Assembly (NCBI RefSeq): GCF_025567365.1
Contig: NZ_JAOQJG010000001.1
Coordinates: forward strand, 62,001-126,000
Length of the DNA: 64,000 nt
Direction: 5' to 3'
Source of the DNA: Anaerostipes amylophilus
GTDB taxonomy: Bacteria > Bacillota > Clostridia > Lachnospirales > Lachnospiraceae
The translations under genes and the position numbers were made by a program. Positions 34,040 through 42,816 of this stretch are shown in pieces; within the stretch, counting starts at the first letter, position 1; the number at the start of each line of letters is the position of its first letter. The notes below the pieces were generated by a model. That model ran no database searches, was not told the DNA's origin, and worked only from the letters and a program-made list of their open reading frames with translations.

Positions 34040-35494
34040 ATGGATATAAATCATCTTACCTTGCTGACTGATCTTTATGAATTAACCATGATGCAGGGAT
34101 ATTTTAAAACAGGTAACGACGAAACTGTTGTTTTTGATGTTTTTTATCGTGACAATCCATCCGGAAGTGGTTATGCGATCACTTGCGGTTTAGATCAAGT
34201 CATTGATTACATCAAGAACTTGTCTTTTTCTTACGATGATATCGATTATCTTCGTAATCAGGGAATCTTTGATGAGGACTTTCTGGAATATCTTGCCGGA
34301 TATCATTTTACAGGAGATATCTATGCGATTCCTGAAGGGACTGTCGTTTTCCCAAGAGAACCACTTCTTAAAGTGAAAGCTCCGATCATGGAAGCCCAGC
34401 TTGTAGAAACTGCAATCTTAAATATCATCAATCATCAGAGTCTGATCGCTACGAAGGCTTCTCGTGTTGTTTATGCTGCTGGAGGAAGTGGTGTTATGGA
34501 ATTCGGACTTCGCCGTGCACAAGGACCTGATGCTGGAACCTATGGTGCCCGTGCCGCTGTGATCGGTGGCTGTGATGGTACTTCTAATGTACTTGCTGGT
34601 AAATGTTTTGATGTTCCGATCCTTGGAACTCATGCCCACAGCTGGATCATGAGTTTTGATGATGAATATAGTGCTTTTCGTGCTTATGCAGATCTTTACC
34701 CTGATTCTTGTACATTGCTTGTGGATACTTACGATACCCTTCGTTCTGGTGTTCCAAATGCGATCCGTGTCTTTGAAGAATTAAGAGAAGAAGGACATAT
34801 GCCAAAGCATTATGGAATCCGTTTAGACAGTGGTGACCTTGCTTACCTTACTAAGAAAGCCCGTATGATGCTTAATGATGCTGGTTTCCCTGATGCTGTC
34901 ATTGCTGCTTCTGGTGACCTTGATGAGAATCTGATCTCCAGTTTAAAAGCGCAAGGGGCTCCGATCACTTCATGGGGTGTTGGTACGAAATTGATCACTT
35001 CTGAAGACTGCCCTGCATTTGGCGGTGTATATAAACTTGCTGCCTCTAAGCATAAAGGATCTAAAGAATTTACAGCGAAGATCAAGATTTCTGAAAATCC
35101 TGCGAAGATCACAAATCCAGGAAACAAAACGATCTATCGTATTTACGGAAAAGAAGACGGTAAGATCCGTGGTGATCTGATCTGTCTCGTTGGGGAAGAA
35201 TATAATGAAGCTGATGATCTTACGATCTTTGATCCTCAGGCTACATGGAAGAAATCTACACTTGCTGGAGGAACTTATACATTACGCGAACTGCTTGTCC
35301 CTATATTTATCAAAGGACAGTGTTTCTATGAGAGTCCTTCTGTCATGGATATCCGTTCTTATTGTAAGGATGAATTAAATACATTATGGGATGAAAGCCG
35401 TCGTCTTGTAAATCCACAAGAAGTATACGTCGATCTTTCCATGCCTCTTTACAAGTTAAAGCATGAATTGCTCGATGCAAACCACAAAAAATAA
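34040..35494 (+). CDS. pncB: Nicotinate phosphoribosyltransferase
   Basis: PncB makes nicotinate mononucleotide from nicotinate and PRPP with ATP hydrolysis, feeding NAD salvage. The 484-residue protein begins LTLLTDLYELTMMQGYF, and has EFGLRRAQGPDAG with the catalytic region around the conserved His/Arg, GTHAHSWIMSF and SGDLAYLTKKAR typical of the bacterial enzyme. WGVGTKLITSEDCPAFGGVYKLA closes the phosphate-binding core. The start is the ATG at 34040 with AAGGAG upstream; the open frame to 33980 has no ribosome site. A small TTGTTT/TATAAT promoter is suggested around 33950-33980. Confidence 0.93.
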   Translation: MDINHLTLLTDLYELTMMQGYFKTGNDETVVFDVFYRDNPSGSGYAITCGLDQVIDYIKNLSFSYDDIDYLRNQGIFDEDFLEYLAGYHFTGDIYAIPEGTVVFPREPLLKVKAPIMEAQLVETAILNIINHQSLIATKASRVVYAAGGSGVMEFGLRRAQGPDAGTYGARAAVIGGCDGTSNVLAGKCFDVPILGTHAHSWIMSFDDEYSAFRAYADLYPDSCTLLVDTYDTLRSGVPNAIRVFEELREEGHMPKHYGIRLDSGDLAYLTKKARMMLNDAGFPDAVIAASGDLDENLISSLKAQGAPITSWGVGTKLITSEDCPAFGGVYKLAASKHKGSKEFTAKIKISENPAKITNPGNKTIYRIYGKEDGKIRGDLICLVGEEYNEADDLTIFDPQATWKKSTLAGGTYTLRELLVPIFIKGQCFYESPSVMDIRSYCKDELNTLWDESRRLVNPQEVYVDLSMPLYKLKHELLDANHKK

Positions 35495-35540
35495 TTTAAA
35501 TATCAAACACAAACTATAACTTATAGAAGGGAGAACGATC

Positions 35541-36275
35541 ATGATTCGTTTTTTTGCGGATATTATTTATCTGTTCTTTTTCCTGACACTGACTGCACCA
35601 CTTTATCCATTATTTGAGCATTGGAACAAAAGTGGAAAATCTCACAAACGTTCCTCTATAGCACAGCGTATGATTTTAAAATCTTTTAAGCTCTGCCTTG
35701 CTATGGCTGGCACGAAACTGGTTGTTGATGGTGAGGAAAATATACCAGATGATACTGCTGTTTTATATGTTGGAAATCACAGCAGTTATTATGACATTTT
35801 ATGTAGCTATGTTGCGACTGGACGTGGAATGGGATTCTTTGCCAAGAAAGAGATGGAGAAGATTCCTTGTCTGGCACACTGGATGCGTTTTATCAACTGT
35901 CTGTTTTTAGATCGTAAGAATATCAAAGCAGGACTTGCTACAATGAATGAAGGTACACAGCTTTTAAAAGATGGATTTTCTATCGCGATCTTCCCTGAAG
36001 GTACAAGAAGCCAGGATGAAGATCCTCATGAATTTAAAGAAGGAAGCTTAAGACCAGCTCTGAAAGCCAAAGTTCCTGTCATTCCTATGGCAATTTCAGG
36101 TACCGCTGATATTCTTGAGAATAACAAACGTTTTCAGGTAAAACCTGCAACTGTTCATATTACTTTTGGACAACCAATCTATCCAGATCAGCTTGAACGA
36201 GCTGAGAAAAAGCATCTCGGAGCTACAATTCGTGAAGAAATTATCGAAATGAGGAAAAAACATAAGACAAGTTAG
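35541..36275 (+). CDS. plsC: 1-acyl-sn-glycerol-3-phosphate acyltransferase
   Basis: PlsC acylates lysophosphatidate to phosphatidate in membrane lipid synthesis. The 244-residue protein has an N-terminal membrane helix, GNHSSYYDIL with the catalytic HX4D (residues about 77-82), AKKEMEKIPCLAHWM, FLDRKN, and FPEGTRSQDEDP with the glycerol-phosphate binding EGTR (about 155-158). A PVIPMAISGT segment follows as usual. AAGGGAG lies seven bases before the ATG. It follows pncB by 46 bases and may be cotranscribed. Confidence 0.94.
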   Translation: MIRFFADIIYLFFFLTLTAPLYPLFEHWNKSGKSHKRSSIAQRMILKSFKLCLAMAGTKLVVDGEENIPDDTAVLYVGNHSSYYDILCSYVATGRGMGFFAKKEMEKIPCLAHWMRFINCLFLDRKNIKAGLATMNEGTQLLKDGFSIAIFPEGTRSQDEDPHEFKEGSLRPALKAKVPVIPMAISGTADILENNKRFQVKPATVHITFGQPIYPDQLERAEKKHLGATIREEIIEMRKKHKTS

Positions 36276-36292
36276 AAAAAAGATGTTATAAT
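36264..36292 (+). promoter_or_regulatory. Promoter of small membrane protein gene 36336
   Basis: AAGACA (36264-36269) and TATAAT (36287-36292), 17-base spacing, overlapping the plsC stop codon. Confidence 0.5.
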
Positions 36293-36335
36293 AGTTAAGA
36301 TATTCAAATGTATATACTAGGAGGAGAAGAGAAAT

Positions 36336-36797
36336 ATGAGTATTTGGACAGTCATACTTATTATTGCAGTTATCGCTGCGATCATTCTTGGTGTTCTGTA
36401 CTTTGTTGGTAGAAAGATGCAGGCCAAACAGGAAGACCAGCGTGCACAATTAGATCAGATGGCACAGACAGTTAATATGCTTGTCATTGACAAGAAACGA
36501 ATGAAGATCATGGATGCTGGATTTCCTAAGATGGTAACAGACAACATTCCAAAACGTGCCAGATTATCTAAAGTACCAGTTGTAAAAGCAAAGATTGGAC
36601 CTAAGATCACACCATTATTATGTGATGAAGCAATCTTTGATGATGTTCCTGTAAAGGCTGAGATCAAAGCCGTTGTAAGTGGAATTTATATTACATCTAT
36701 CAAGAATCTTCGTAATGTAGCACCACCAGAACCAGAGAAACGTGGTTTACGTGCAAAACTTACTAAGAAAAGCGCTGAATATATGCGCAAGAACTAA
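36336..36797 (+). CDS. Uncharacterised single-pass membrane protein
   Basis: A 153-residue protein of no family that I recognise. An N-terminal transmembrane helix (ILIIAVIAAIILGVLYFV) is followed by a short coiled segment (KQEDQRAQLDQMAQTVNML), then a compact mixed region with repeated valine/lysine patterns and a very basic C-terminus (KRGLRAKLTKKSAEYMRKN). The pattern resembles proteins with cytoplasmic basic tails that may meet nucleic acid or acidic phospholipids; this is only suggestive. A strong AGGAGGAG site and its own promoter precede it, and a strong terminator follows. Confidence 0.75.
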   Translation: MSIWTVILIIAVIAAIILGVLYFVGRKMQAKQEDQRAQLDQMAQTVNMLVIDKKRMKIMDAGFPKMVTDNIPKRARLSKVPVVKAKIGPKITPLLCDEAIFDDVPVKAEIKAVVSGIYITSIKNLRNVAPPEPEKRGLRAKLTKKSAEYMRKN

Positions 36798-36830
36798 TCT
36801 TGTTGTTATATTAAGATTCAGATACAAATC

Positions 36831-36874
36831 AAAATACCGGAAACTTGTGGTTGAATTCAAGTTTCCGGTATTTT
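36831..36874. terminator. Bidirectional terminator
   Basis: A perfect 17-bp stem (36831-36847 with 36858-36874) bounded by A and T runs, between convergent genes 36336 (+) and 36901 (-). Confidence 0.9.
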
Positions 36875-36900
36875 TCTTATTTAAAATTCATTTTTGTTGA

Positions 36901-37377
36901 TTATTGTTTTCTTTCCTGAATCTTTACGATCACATATCCTTTCTCGGTTGTTATATAACCAAGCTTTAGATATTGTCCATCTCTCTTGATATATCCACCC
37001 TGTGTAGATGGTAGATGATAACCAAACTTCTTAATAAATTTGTCACCATAGGAAAAATGAACGCCATTAATATCAAAACTTTCTTCTTCCATGTCTTCCT
37101 GATCTTCACCTCCGCTTGATGCTGGTGTGAAGTTCTCTACATATCCTTCGACACTCTTATAATTCCCTTGTTTATATGCATGAATCACCTGCATATATCC
37201 AAAGCAAAATCTAAGTGCTGCAATCGCACAGATAGCAAGACAAACTGCAGATAACAATTTAAAAAATGGTTTCTTTGAAAATACAAGGAGTAGTACTCCT
37301 ATTATTCCTAATATTGCAAATGGAATAACCCATCTTGCCTGTATCGTAAAATTACTGGCTTCGTATAATAATTTCAT
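36901..37377 (-). CDS. Uncharacterised two-helix membrane protein
   Basis: A 158-residue protein with two transmembrane helices (about 18-34 and 40-62) and a C-terminal domain of about 80 residues carrying an acidic insert (GGEDQEDMEEESFDI) and a beta-rich part (GVHFSYGDKFIKKFGYHL, GQYLKLGYITTEKGYVIVKI). No family recognised. It is the last gene of the run sensor kinase, regulator, RluA, HisA. The terminator at 36831-36874 ends the operon. Confidence 0.65.
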   Translation of the reverse strand: MKLLYEASNFTIQARWVIPFAILGIIGVLLLVFSKKPFFKLLSAVCLAICAIAALRFCFGYMQVIHAYKQGNYKSVEGYVENFTPASSGGEDQEDMEEESFDINGVHFSYGDKFIKKFGYHLPSTQGGYIKRDGQYLKLGYITTEKGYVIVKIQERKQ

Positions 37378-37395
37378 ATATATCTAAGCCTCCCT

Positions 37396-38169
37396 TCAAT
37401 TACAGTATTCTAAAACTTTTGCGAATTCCATATCACCACCAAATAAGTCTAAGGCACTTCCGATCGTTACATCGATCTTATCGTTTCCATAATCTTTCAA
37501 TAATTCAAGATCATCAAAGTTCTTAACTCCACCAGCATATGTGACTTTATTGCCATCATACTGAGCCAGAAGTTTCACTAATTCCTGATCGATTCCCTGA
37601 GCCTTTCCTTCTACATCGACTCCATGAATCAGATATTCATCGCACCATGACTCTAGTTTGTGCAGCAGTTCTACCGTTAATTCTTCATCAGTAAACTTCT
37701 GCCAGCGATCGGTTGTGATATAATATTTATCGTCTTTCTTTCGACAGCTTAAGTCAAGCACAAGATGATCTTTTCCTACCTGTTCTTTTAAAGAATCCAG
37801 TCTGTCATAATGAATCTTGCCACCCGCAAATACAAACGATGTTACGATCACATGAGATGCTCCAGCTTCAATAAATTCCTTGGCATTCTCATCTGTGATT
37901 CCTCCACCGATCTGAAGTCCTCCTTCAAATGCTTTCAATGCCTTTAACGCCTGTACTTTATCTTCTTCATAATACTGTGAATCTCTGGCATTAAGCATGA
38001 TGATATGTCCACCGTTTAAATGATTATCTTTATAAAGTTTTCCATAAAATGTACCATCTTTTTCTGATACAAAATTCTCTGTTGCAAAATCTCCCTGATC
38101 AAGGAGACTTCCACCTACGATCTGTTTGATCTTACCATTGTGAATGTCAATGCATGGTCTGAATCTCAT
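37396..38169 (-). CDS. Eukaryote-type HisA (ProFAR isomerase, HIS6-like)
   Basis: The isomerase of histidine synthesis that opens the ring of ProFAR. The 257-residue sequence resembles fungal His6 much more than bacterial HisA: RPCIDIHNGKIKQIVGGSL, LYKDNHLNGGHIIML, HVIVTSFVFAGGKI, LDLSCRKKDDKYYITTDRW, EYLIHGVDVEGKAQGID, VTYAGGVKNFDDLELL and GSALDLFGGD match that branch. The catalytic Asp (CIDIHNG) and second Asp (GVDVEG) are kept. The start is uncertain: the ATG at 38181 abuts the AGGAG, so the ATG at 38169 with 12-base spacing is chosen. No other his gene is nearby. Confidence 0.87.
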   Translation of the reverse strand: MRFRPCIDIHNGKIKQIVGGSLLDQGDFATENFVSEKDGTFYGKLYKDNHLNGGHIIMLNARDSQYYEEDKVQALKALKAFEGGLQIGGGITDENAKEFIEAGASHVIVTSFVFAGGKIHYDRLDSLKEQVGKDHLVLDLSCRKKDDKYYITTDRWQKFTDEELTVELLHKLESWCDEYLIHGVDVEGKAQGIDQELVKLLAQYDGNKVTYAGGVKNFDDLELLKDYGNDKIDVTIGSALDLFGGDMEFAKVLEYCN

Positions 38170-38187
38170 TTTTCTTATCATCTCCTG

Positions 38188-38898
38188 TTATTCTGTCATC
38201 TCTAATAAGTCAAATGCTTCCCCACTTGGATCTGCCTTAAATACCATTCTCTCATGTGTCGTTGGATGGTCAAATGCAATCCTTGCTGCGAACAGTCCGA
38301 TCTCTTTGTATTTCTTCTTTGTCTTCTGATAAATTGGATTATACTTTGTATCTCCCCAGATTCCAAATCCTCTGCTTGAAGTCTGGACACGGATCTGATG
38401 ATGACGGCCTGTTTCTAAATGGATCAGACAATATGTGTATTTCATCTTAGAATCTTCCATCATATCAATAACTTCGTAATCAAGAATAGCTTCTTTTGCA
38501 CCTTTCGTTCCTTCTTTGACGACTTTGGATACATTATTTTTGGGGTCTTTTAATAAGAAGTCTCTGAATGTTCCCTCATCATCAGGAAGCCATCCAGTTA
38601 GTACCGCCTGATAATCCTTCTCAAAAGTATGATCTTTGATCTGTTCTGTCAGTGATGCTGCTGCCTGCTTTGTTCTTGCAAATACCATAACACCACCAAC
38701 TGGTCTGTCTAAGCGGTGTACCAGATATAGTTCTGGCTCTCCATCTGTATTTTCCTCAAAAAACAGTTGATTCTTAAGCTGATGCAAAAGATCCATATCT
38801 CCTGTCTTATCGCTGGAAACTGGAATTCCTTTTGGCTTCTCGCATACAACAATCTGTTCGTCTTTGTATATGATATTTATCTTTTTATTTTTTCTCAT
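38188..38898 (-). CDS. RluA-family pseudouridine synthase
   Basis: A 236-residue protein of the RluA class, without an S4 domain. YKDEQIVVCEKPKGIPV is the typical start, LVHRLDRPVGGVMVFART (about 67-85) contains the catalytic Asp of HRLD, and GRHHQIRVQTSS near 165-176 is the third motif of the family. The final FDHPTTHERMVFKADPSG is also typical. The RNA target (rRNA or tRNA) is not predictable. It lies 9 bases after the response regulator and 18 before the HisA gene, so it is likely cotranscribed with the two-component system. Confidence 0.92.
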   Translation of the reverse strand: MRKNKKINIIYKDEQIVVCEKPKGIPVSSDKTGDMDLLHQLKNQLFFEENTDGEPELYLVHRLDRPVGGVMVFARTKQAAASLTEQIKDHTFEKDYQAVLTGWLPDDEGTFRDFLLKDPKNNVSKVVKEGTKGAKEAILDYEVIDMMEDSKMKYTYCLIHLETGRHHQIRVQTSSRGFGIWGDTKYNPIYQKTKKKYKEIGLFAARIAFDHPTTHERMVFKADPSGEAFDLLEMTE

Positions 38899-38907
38899 AA
38901 AAATCTC

Positions 38908-39597
38908 CTACATCTTGAAACGGTATCCAACACCCCAGATTGTCTCGATATACTGTGGTTTGGCTGTATTCACTTCAATCTTCTCTCTGATCTTCTTGAT
39001 ATGAACTGTAACAGTTGCAATATCTCCCAAAGATTCCATATCCCAGATTTTATTGAATAATTCCTCTTTTGTAAACACTCTGTTTGGATGTCCTGCAAGA
39101 AATGTTAAAAGGTCAAATTCTTTTGTTGTAAATACTTTTTCTTCGCCATTTAAATATACACGTCTTGCTGTCTTATCAATCTTTAATCCTCGAATCTCAA
39201 TGATGTCGTTGGCTTCCATCTGATTATTTACAAGTCTCTGGTAACGATTCAGATGTGCCTTTACTCTGGCTACAAGCTCACTTGGGCTGAATGGTTTTGT
39301 GATATAATCATCTGCTCCGAGTCCTAATCCTCTGATCTTATCGATGTCTTCTTTTCTTGCAGATACCATAAGAATTGGAATTTCTTTGGCTTCTCTGATC
39401 TGTTTGCAGATTTCAAACCCATCAACTCCTGGAAGCATGATATCAAGAATGATCATATCAAAATCTTCTTTTAATGCTTTCTCAAGTCCTTGCTGTCCAT
39501 CTGTTTCTATTTCTACTTCAAATGAACTAAGTTCTAAATAATCTTTCTCTAATTCTGCGATTGAAAGTTCGTCTTCTACGATTAATACTTTGCTCAT
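38908..39597 (-). CDS. OmpR-family response regulator
   Basis: A 229-residue regulator: receiver domain with the phospho-acceptor Asp in ILDIMLPGVDGFEI (Asp near 52), SARKEDIDKIRGLGLGADDYITKPFSPSELVARV with the conserved Lys, then an OmpR/PhoB winged-helix domain (LKIDKTARRVYLNGEEKVFTTKEFDLLTFLAGHPNRVFTKEELFNKIW) and VTVHIKKIREKIE before GVGYRFKM. It follows the histidine kinase with one base between them, an almost certain pair. Target genes are unknown. Confidence 0.95.
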   Translation of the reverse strand: MSKVLIVEDELSIAELEKDYLELSSFEVEIETDGQQGLEKALKEDFDMIILDIMLPGVDGFEICKQIREAKEIPILMVSARKEDIDKIRGLGLGADDYITKPFSPSELVARVKAHLNRYQRLVNNQMEANDIIEIRGLKIDKTARRVYLNGEEKVFTTKEFDLLTFLAGHPNRVFTKEELFNKIWDMESLGDIATVTVHIKKIREKIEVNTAKPQYIETIWGVGYRFKM

Positions 39598-39598
39598 G

Positions 39599-41086
39599 TT
39601 ATTTCTCCTTTGACTGATCGATTACTTTATTTAATGTAAAGAATATTGTCGTTCCTGCACGCAGTTTACTCTCTGCCCAGATTTCTCCACCATGTTCTTC
39701 TATGATCTTCTTGCAAATGGATAGTCCAAGACCACTTCCTCCGGCAGAATTTCTTGACATATCTGCACGATAGGTTCTTCTGAAAATATGTGGAAGATCT
39801 TCTTTGGAAATTCCCATTCCATTATCCTTGATCGCTACCTGTACCTTGCGATCAAATTCTGTTAAGGTAATTCCTACCTTTCCTTTGGCCTTATTGTTAT
39901 ATTTGCATGCATTATTAATAATATTATTAATAACTCTCTTAAGCTGTTCCGGATCAGCTGTTACCAATACATTCGCTCCACAATAATTACGATATGAGAA
40001 CAGCATTCCCTTCTGTTCAAGGTCTGCTCCGATCTCATCTACACAATCTTTGAAATATGAATTAATATTAATCTTCTCAAAATTATACGGAATAATATTG
40101 GAATCAATCTTTGAATATAAAGATAATTCGTTGATCAGGACGTTCATATCATTTGCTTTATTATAAATCGTCTTAATATAGCGATCTATCTTCTCTGGAG
40201 TATCTGCAACTCCGTCCATGATTCCTTCGACATATCCCTTGATCGCTGTGATCGGTGTCTTAAGATCATGAGAAATATTACTGATCAGATCCCTATTCTG
40301 CTTTTCATAAACAATTCTTGCATCGATCGAGTCTTTTAACTCCGCCCTCATCTCATTAAATGCATTGCAAAGTTCTCTGATCTCTTCGCCACCACTGTTG
40401 ATCACTACATCATTATCAAGGTTTCCTTCCTTGATTCGTTCTGCTCCTGCCTTCAGTTCCCTGATCGGACTTACGAATTCACGGTACATAAACCATGATA
40501 AAAATGTACTCGTTAAGATCAGTACACCAATGACTGCACAAGATACCTGAATAAAGATATTGCGGTAATGTGGCAGGACTGTTCCAAGATCTGTCATAAT
40601 AAATACAGATCCTTTTCCTCCATCCTTGTATTTAAAATCCTGCTGCTTTACAAGGTAATTCCCTGGATGGCTTACAAAAAAACCACGGTCAGCATCACTG
40701 TCTTTATTCCCATAGGATGGCAGTTTATTGATCAATTTGTCAGAAACATTTTCCTTTCCTGCATAAGTGATCTTGTTATTTTTTCGAACGAGCAGATAGG
40801 AATCTTTACCCCCTAATCGTTTATTGACGTCATTTAAATATTGCTGATTATTAAAGATTTCAGGATTCTTATTTACATGCTCTTCTAATTCAAAGAAAAT
40901 GCCCTGTGTCTCTGTATTCATCGTCTTTAAAGGATTTGCGAATCTTTCAAAAGATCCTACTGACAGGTCTGCTTTGTTGATCCTTGAATACCCTATACTT
41001 AAACCAGCGATCGACACTATCATCACAAAGATTGGTAGCACGATCGCTGGCAAATAGATTAATCGAACTTTATTTACTGCTTTCAT
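39599..41086 (-). CDS. Membrane sensor histidine kinase
   Basis: A 495-residue sensor: N-terminal helix (about 12-32), an extracellular sensing region of about 150 residues, a second helix (about 183-205), a HAMP linker (FVSPIRELKAGAERIKEGNLDND), HisKA with the phosphorylated His in LISNISHDLKTPITAIKGYVEG (about 273), then HATPase boxes: NNIINNACKYN (N box), IKDNGMGI (G1), and GGSGLGLSI (G2). The sensing domain has no recognised family. The paired regulator lies directly downstream. Typical wall- or membrane-stress kinases share this layout, but the signal is unknown. Confidence 0.94.
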   Translation of the reverse strand: MKAVNKVRLIYLPAIVLPIFVMIVSIAGLSIGYSRINKADLSVGSFERFANPLKTMNTETQGIFFELEEHVNKNPEIFNNQQYLNDVNKRLGGKDSYLLVRKNNKITYAGKENVSDKLINKLPSYGNKDSDADRGFFVSHPGNYLVKQQDFKYKDGGKGSVFIMTDLGTVLPHYRNIFIQVSCAVIGVLILTSTFLSWFMYREFVSPIRELKAGAERIKEGNLDNDVVINSGGEEIRELCNAFNEMRAELKDSIDARIVYEKQNRDLISNISHDLKTPITAIKGYVEGIMDGVADTPEKIDRYIKTIYNKANDMNVLINELSLYSKIDSNIIPYNFEKININSYFKDCVDEIGADLEQKGMLFSYRNYCGANVLVTADPEQLKRVINNIINNACKYNNKAKGKVGITLTEFDRKVQVAIKDNGMGISKEDLPHIFRRTYRADMSRNSAGGSGLGLSICKKIIEEHGGEIWAESKLRAGTTIFFTLNKVIDQSKEK

Positions 41087-41202
41087 CCCTTGACTCTCCT
41101 TTGGTATTAATATCTTTTATTATACCATAGTCACAGAGAGAAACCAGAAGTTGAACAATTATTTTATTTAATTTTTAGAAAGATTTTTATCATTATAAAC
41201 AT

Positions 41203-42393
41203 CTAATTTCTTGAAATGATAAAATCAAGGATTGCATCTGCAACTTCTTCTTTTGTCATCTTTGGAAGCTGTTTTTCTTCATCCTTTGTGATCAATGTGA
41301 TCACGTTTGTATCTGTGTTAAATCCAGCTCCCTGTTCTTTGAGGTTATTTGCTGCGATCATGTCAATCTTCTTCTTTTCAAGCTTTGCTCTGGAGTTTTC
41401 TAACATGTTCTGTGTCTCCATGGAAAAGCCGCATAGGAACTGACCTTCTTTTTTATTCTCTCCAAGAGTCTTTAAAATGTCTTTGGTCCTTACCAGTTCA
41501 ATTGACATATCTCCGTCTTTTTTCTTGACTTTATGATCGCTGACATTCGCTGGTGTGTAATCTGCAACAGCTGCTGCCTTGATAATGATATCCTGTTCAT
41601 CACTTCGGCTTGTCACAGCATCATACATATCCTGTGCACTGGTAACAGGTACTACATCTACAAACATTGGTGGTTCGATCGCTGTTTGTCCTGTAACCAA
41701 AGTTACATCCGCTCCGCGAAGCATTGCCATCTTTGCGATTGCATACCCCATCTTTCCTGAAGAATGATTGGAAATATAACGTACCGGATCGATCGCTTCA
41801 ATCGTTGGTCCTGCTGTTACAAGAACTTTCTTGCCTTTTAAATCTTTTTCTTTCGCAATCGCTCTCTCAAGATGTGCAACCAATACTTCTTCTGATGGCA
41901 TCTTTCCTGCTCCACTTGTTCCACAAGCAAGATGTCCTGTTGCTGGCTGTACGATCTCATATCCAAATCTTCTTAATTTATCAAGATTATCCTGTAAGAT
42001 TGGATTATTGAACATCTTCGTATTCATCGCTGGTGAGATGATCACTGGTTTGTTACATGCCATCACTGTGGTTGATAACATATCGTCTGCAATTCCATTT
42101 GCAATCTTACCGATGATGTTCGCTGAAGCTGGTGCGATCAACATTGCATCGGCTTTATCTGTCAGTGATACATGTGCTACATGAAACTGAAAATTACGGT
42201 CAAATGTTTCTACAAGACATTTTGTGTTGGTCAAACTTTCAAATGCAATCGGGTTGATAAAATGTGTGGCATTCTTTGTCATGACCACATGAACTTCACA
42301 CCCACGTTTCACAAGCATACTTGCCACATTTGCCATCTTATAAGCTGCAATACTTCCTGTCACACCCAATACAATCGTTTTTCCTTTTAACAT
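41203..42393 (-). CDS. coaBC: Bifunctional phosphopantothenoylcysteine decarboxylase/synthetase
   Basis: CoaBC makes 4'-phosphopantetheine in two steps of CoA synthesis. In the 396-residue protein the N-terminal flavoprotein decarboxylase (CoaC) has VTGSIAAYKMANVASML, the ASANIIGKIANGIADDML and PAMNTKMFNNP segments and the Cys in HLACGTSGAGKMPS; the C-terminal CoaB domain begins near 185 with VLVTAGPTIEAIDPVRYISNHSSGKMGYAIA and has KKKDGDMSIELVRTKDIL. It closes the pan operon, placing pantothenate synthesis and use together. A coaA/coaX kinase is not in the window. Confidence 0.95.
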   Translation of the reverse strand: MLKGKTIVLGVTGSIAAYKMANVASMLVKRGCEVHVVMTKNATHFINPIAFESLTNTKCLVETFDRNFQFHVAHVSLTDKADAMLIAPASANIIGKIANGIADDMLSTTVMACNKPVIISPAMNTKMFNNPILQDNLDKLRRFGYEIVQPATGHLACGTSGAGKMPSEEVLVAHLERAIAKEKDLKGKKVLVTAGPTIEAIDPVRYISNHSSGKMGYAIAKMAMLRGADVTLVTGQTAIEPPMFVDVVPVTSAQDMYDAVTSRSDEQDIIIKAAAVADYTPANVSDHKVKKKDGDMSIELVRTKDILKTLGENKKEGQFLCGFSMETQNMLENSRAKLEKKKIDMIAANNLKEQGAGFNTDTNVITLITKDEEKQLPKMTKEEVADAILDFIISRN

Positions 42394-42406
42394 GATCTTC
42401 TTTCTC

Positions 42407-42796
42407 CTACATATCTTCTAATCGTCCATGTCTTTCATAGTTTGTGCAGCGGGAAATCTGGTTATCGTCATCTACAAATACGACTTTTGGCTCAAATGTC
42501 TTTGCTTCTTCTGGTGTCATATCTGCATATGCGATAATGATGATCTTGTCTCCTGTTGCAACGCAGCGTGCTGCAGGTCCGTTTAAGCAGATCATTCCAC
42601 TTCCTGGTTCTCCAGGAATTGTGTATGTCTCAAAACGACTTCCGTTGTTAACATCTACGATATGTACATGTTCGTATTCTAAGATTCCTGCTGCTTCTAA
42701 TAATACAGGATCAACTGTAATACTTCCTACATAATCTAATTCTGCCTGTTTTACTGTTGCTCTATGAATTTTTCCTTTTAACATGCTGATATTCAT
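42407..42796 (-). CDS. panD: Aspartate 1-decarboxylase
   Basis: PanD makes beta-alanine from aspartate with a pyruvoyl group produced by self-cleavage between Gly24 and Ser25. Here YVGSITVD (about residues 22-29) holds that Gly-Ser site. The 129-residue length is normal; NNGSRFETYTIPGEPGSGMICLNGPAA (about 50-76) is a typical core. AAGGAG lies ten bases before the ATG. It supplies beta-alanine for PanC, encoded next to it. Confidence 0.95.
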   Translation of the reverse strand: MNISMLKGKIHRATVKQAELDYVGSITVDPVLLEAAGILEYEHVHIVDVNNGSRFETYTIPGEPGSGMICLNGPAARCVATGDKIIIIAYADMTPEEAKTFEPKVVFVDDDNQISRCTNYERHGRLEDM

Positions 42797-42816
42797 TATT
42801 TTTCTTCTCCTTTAGT

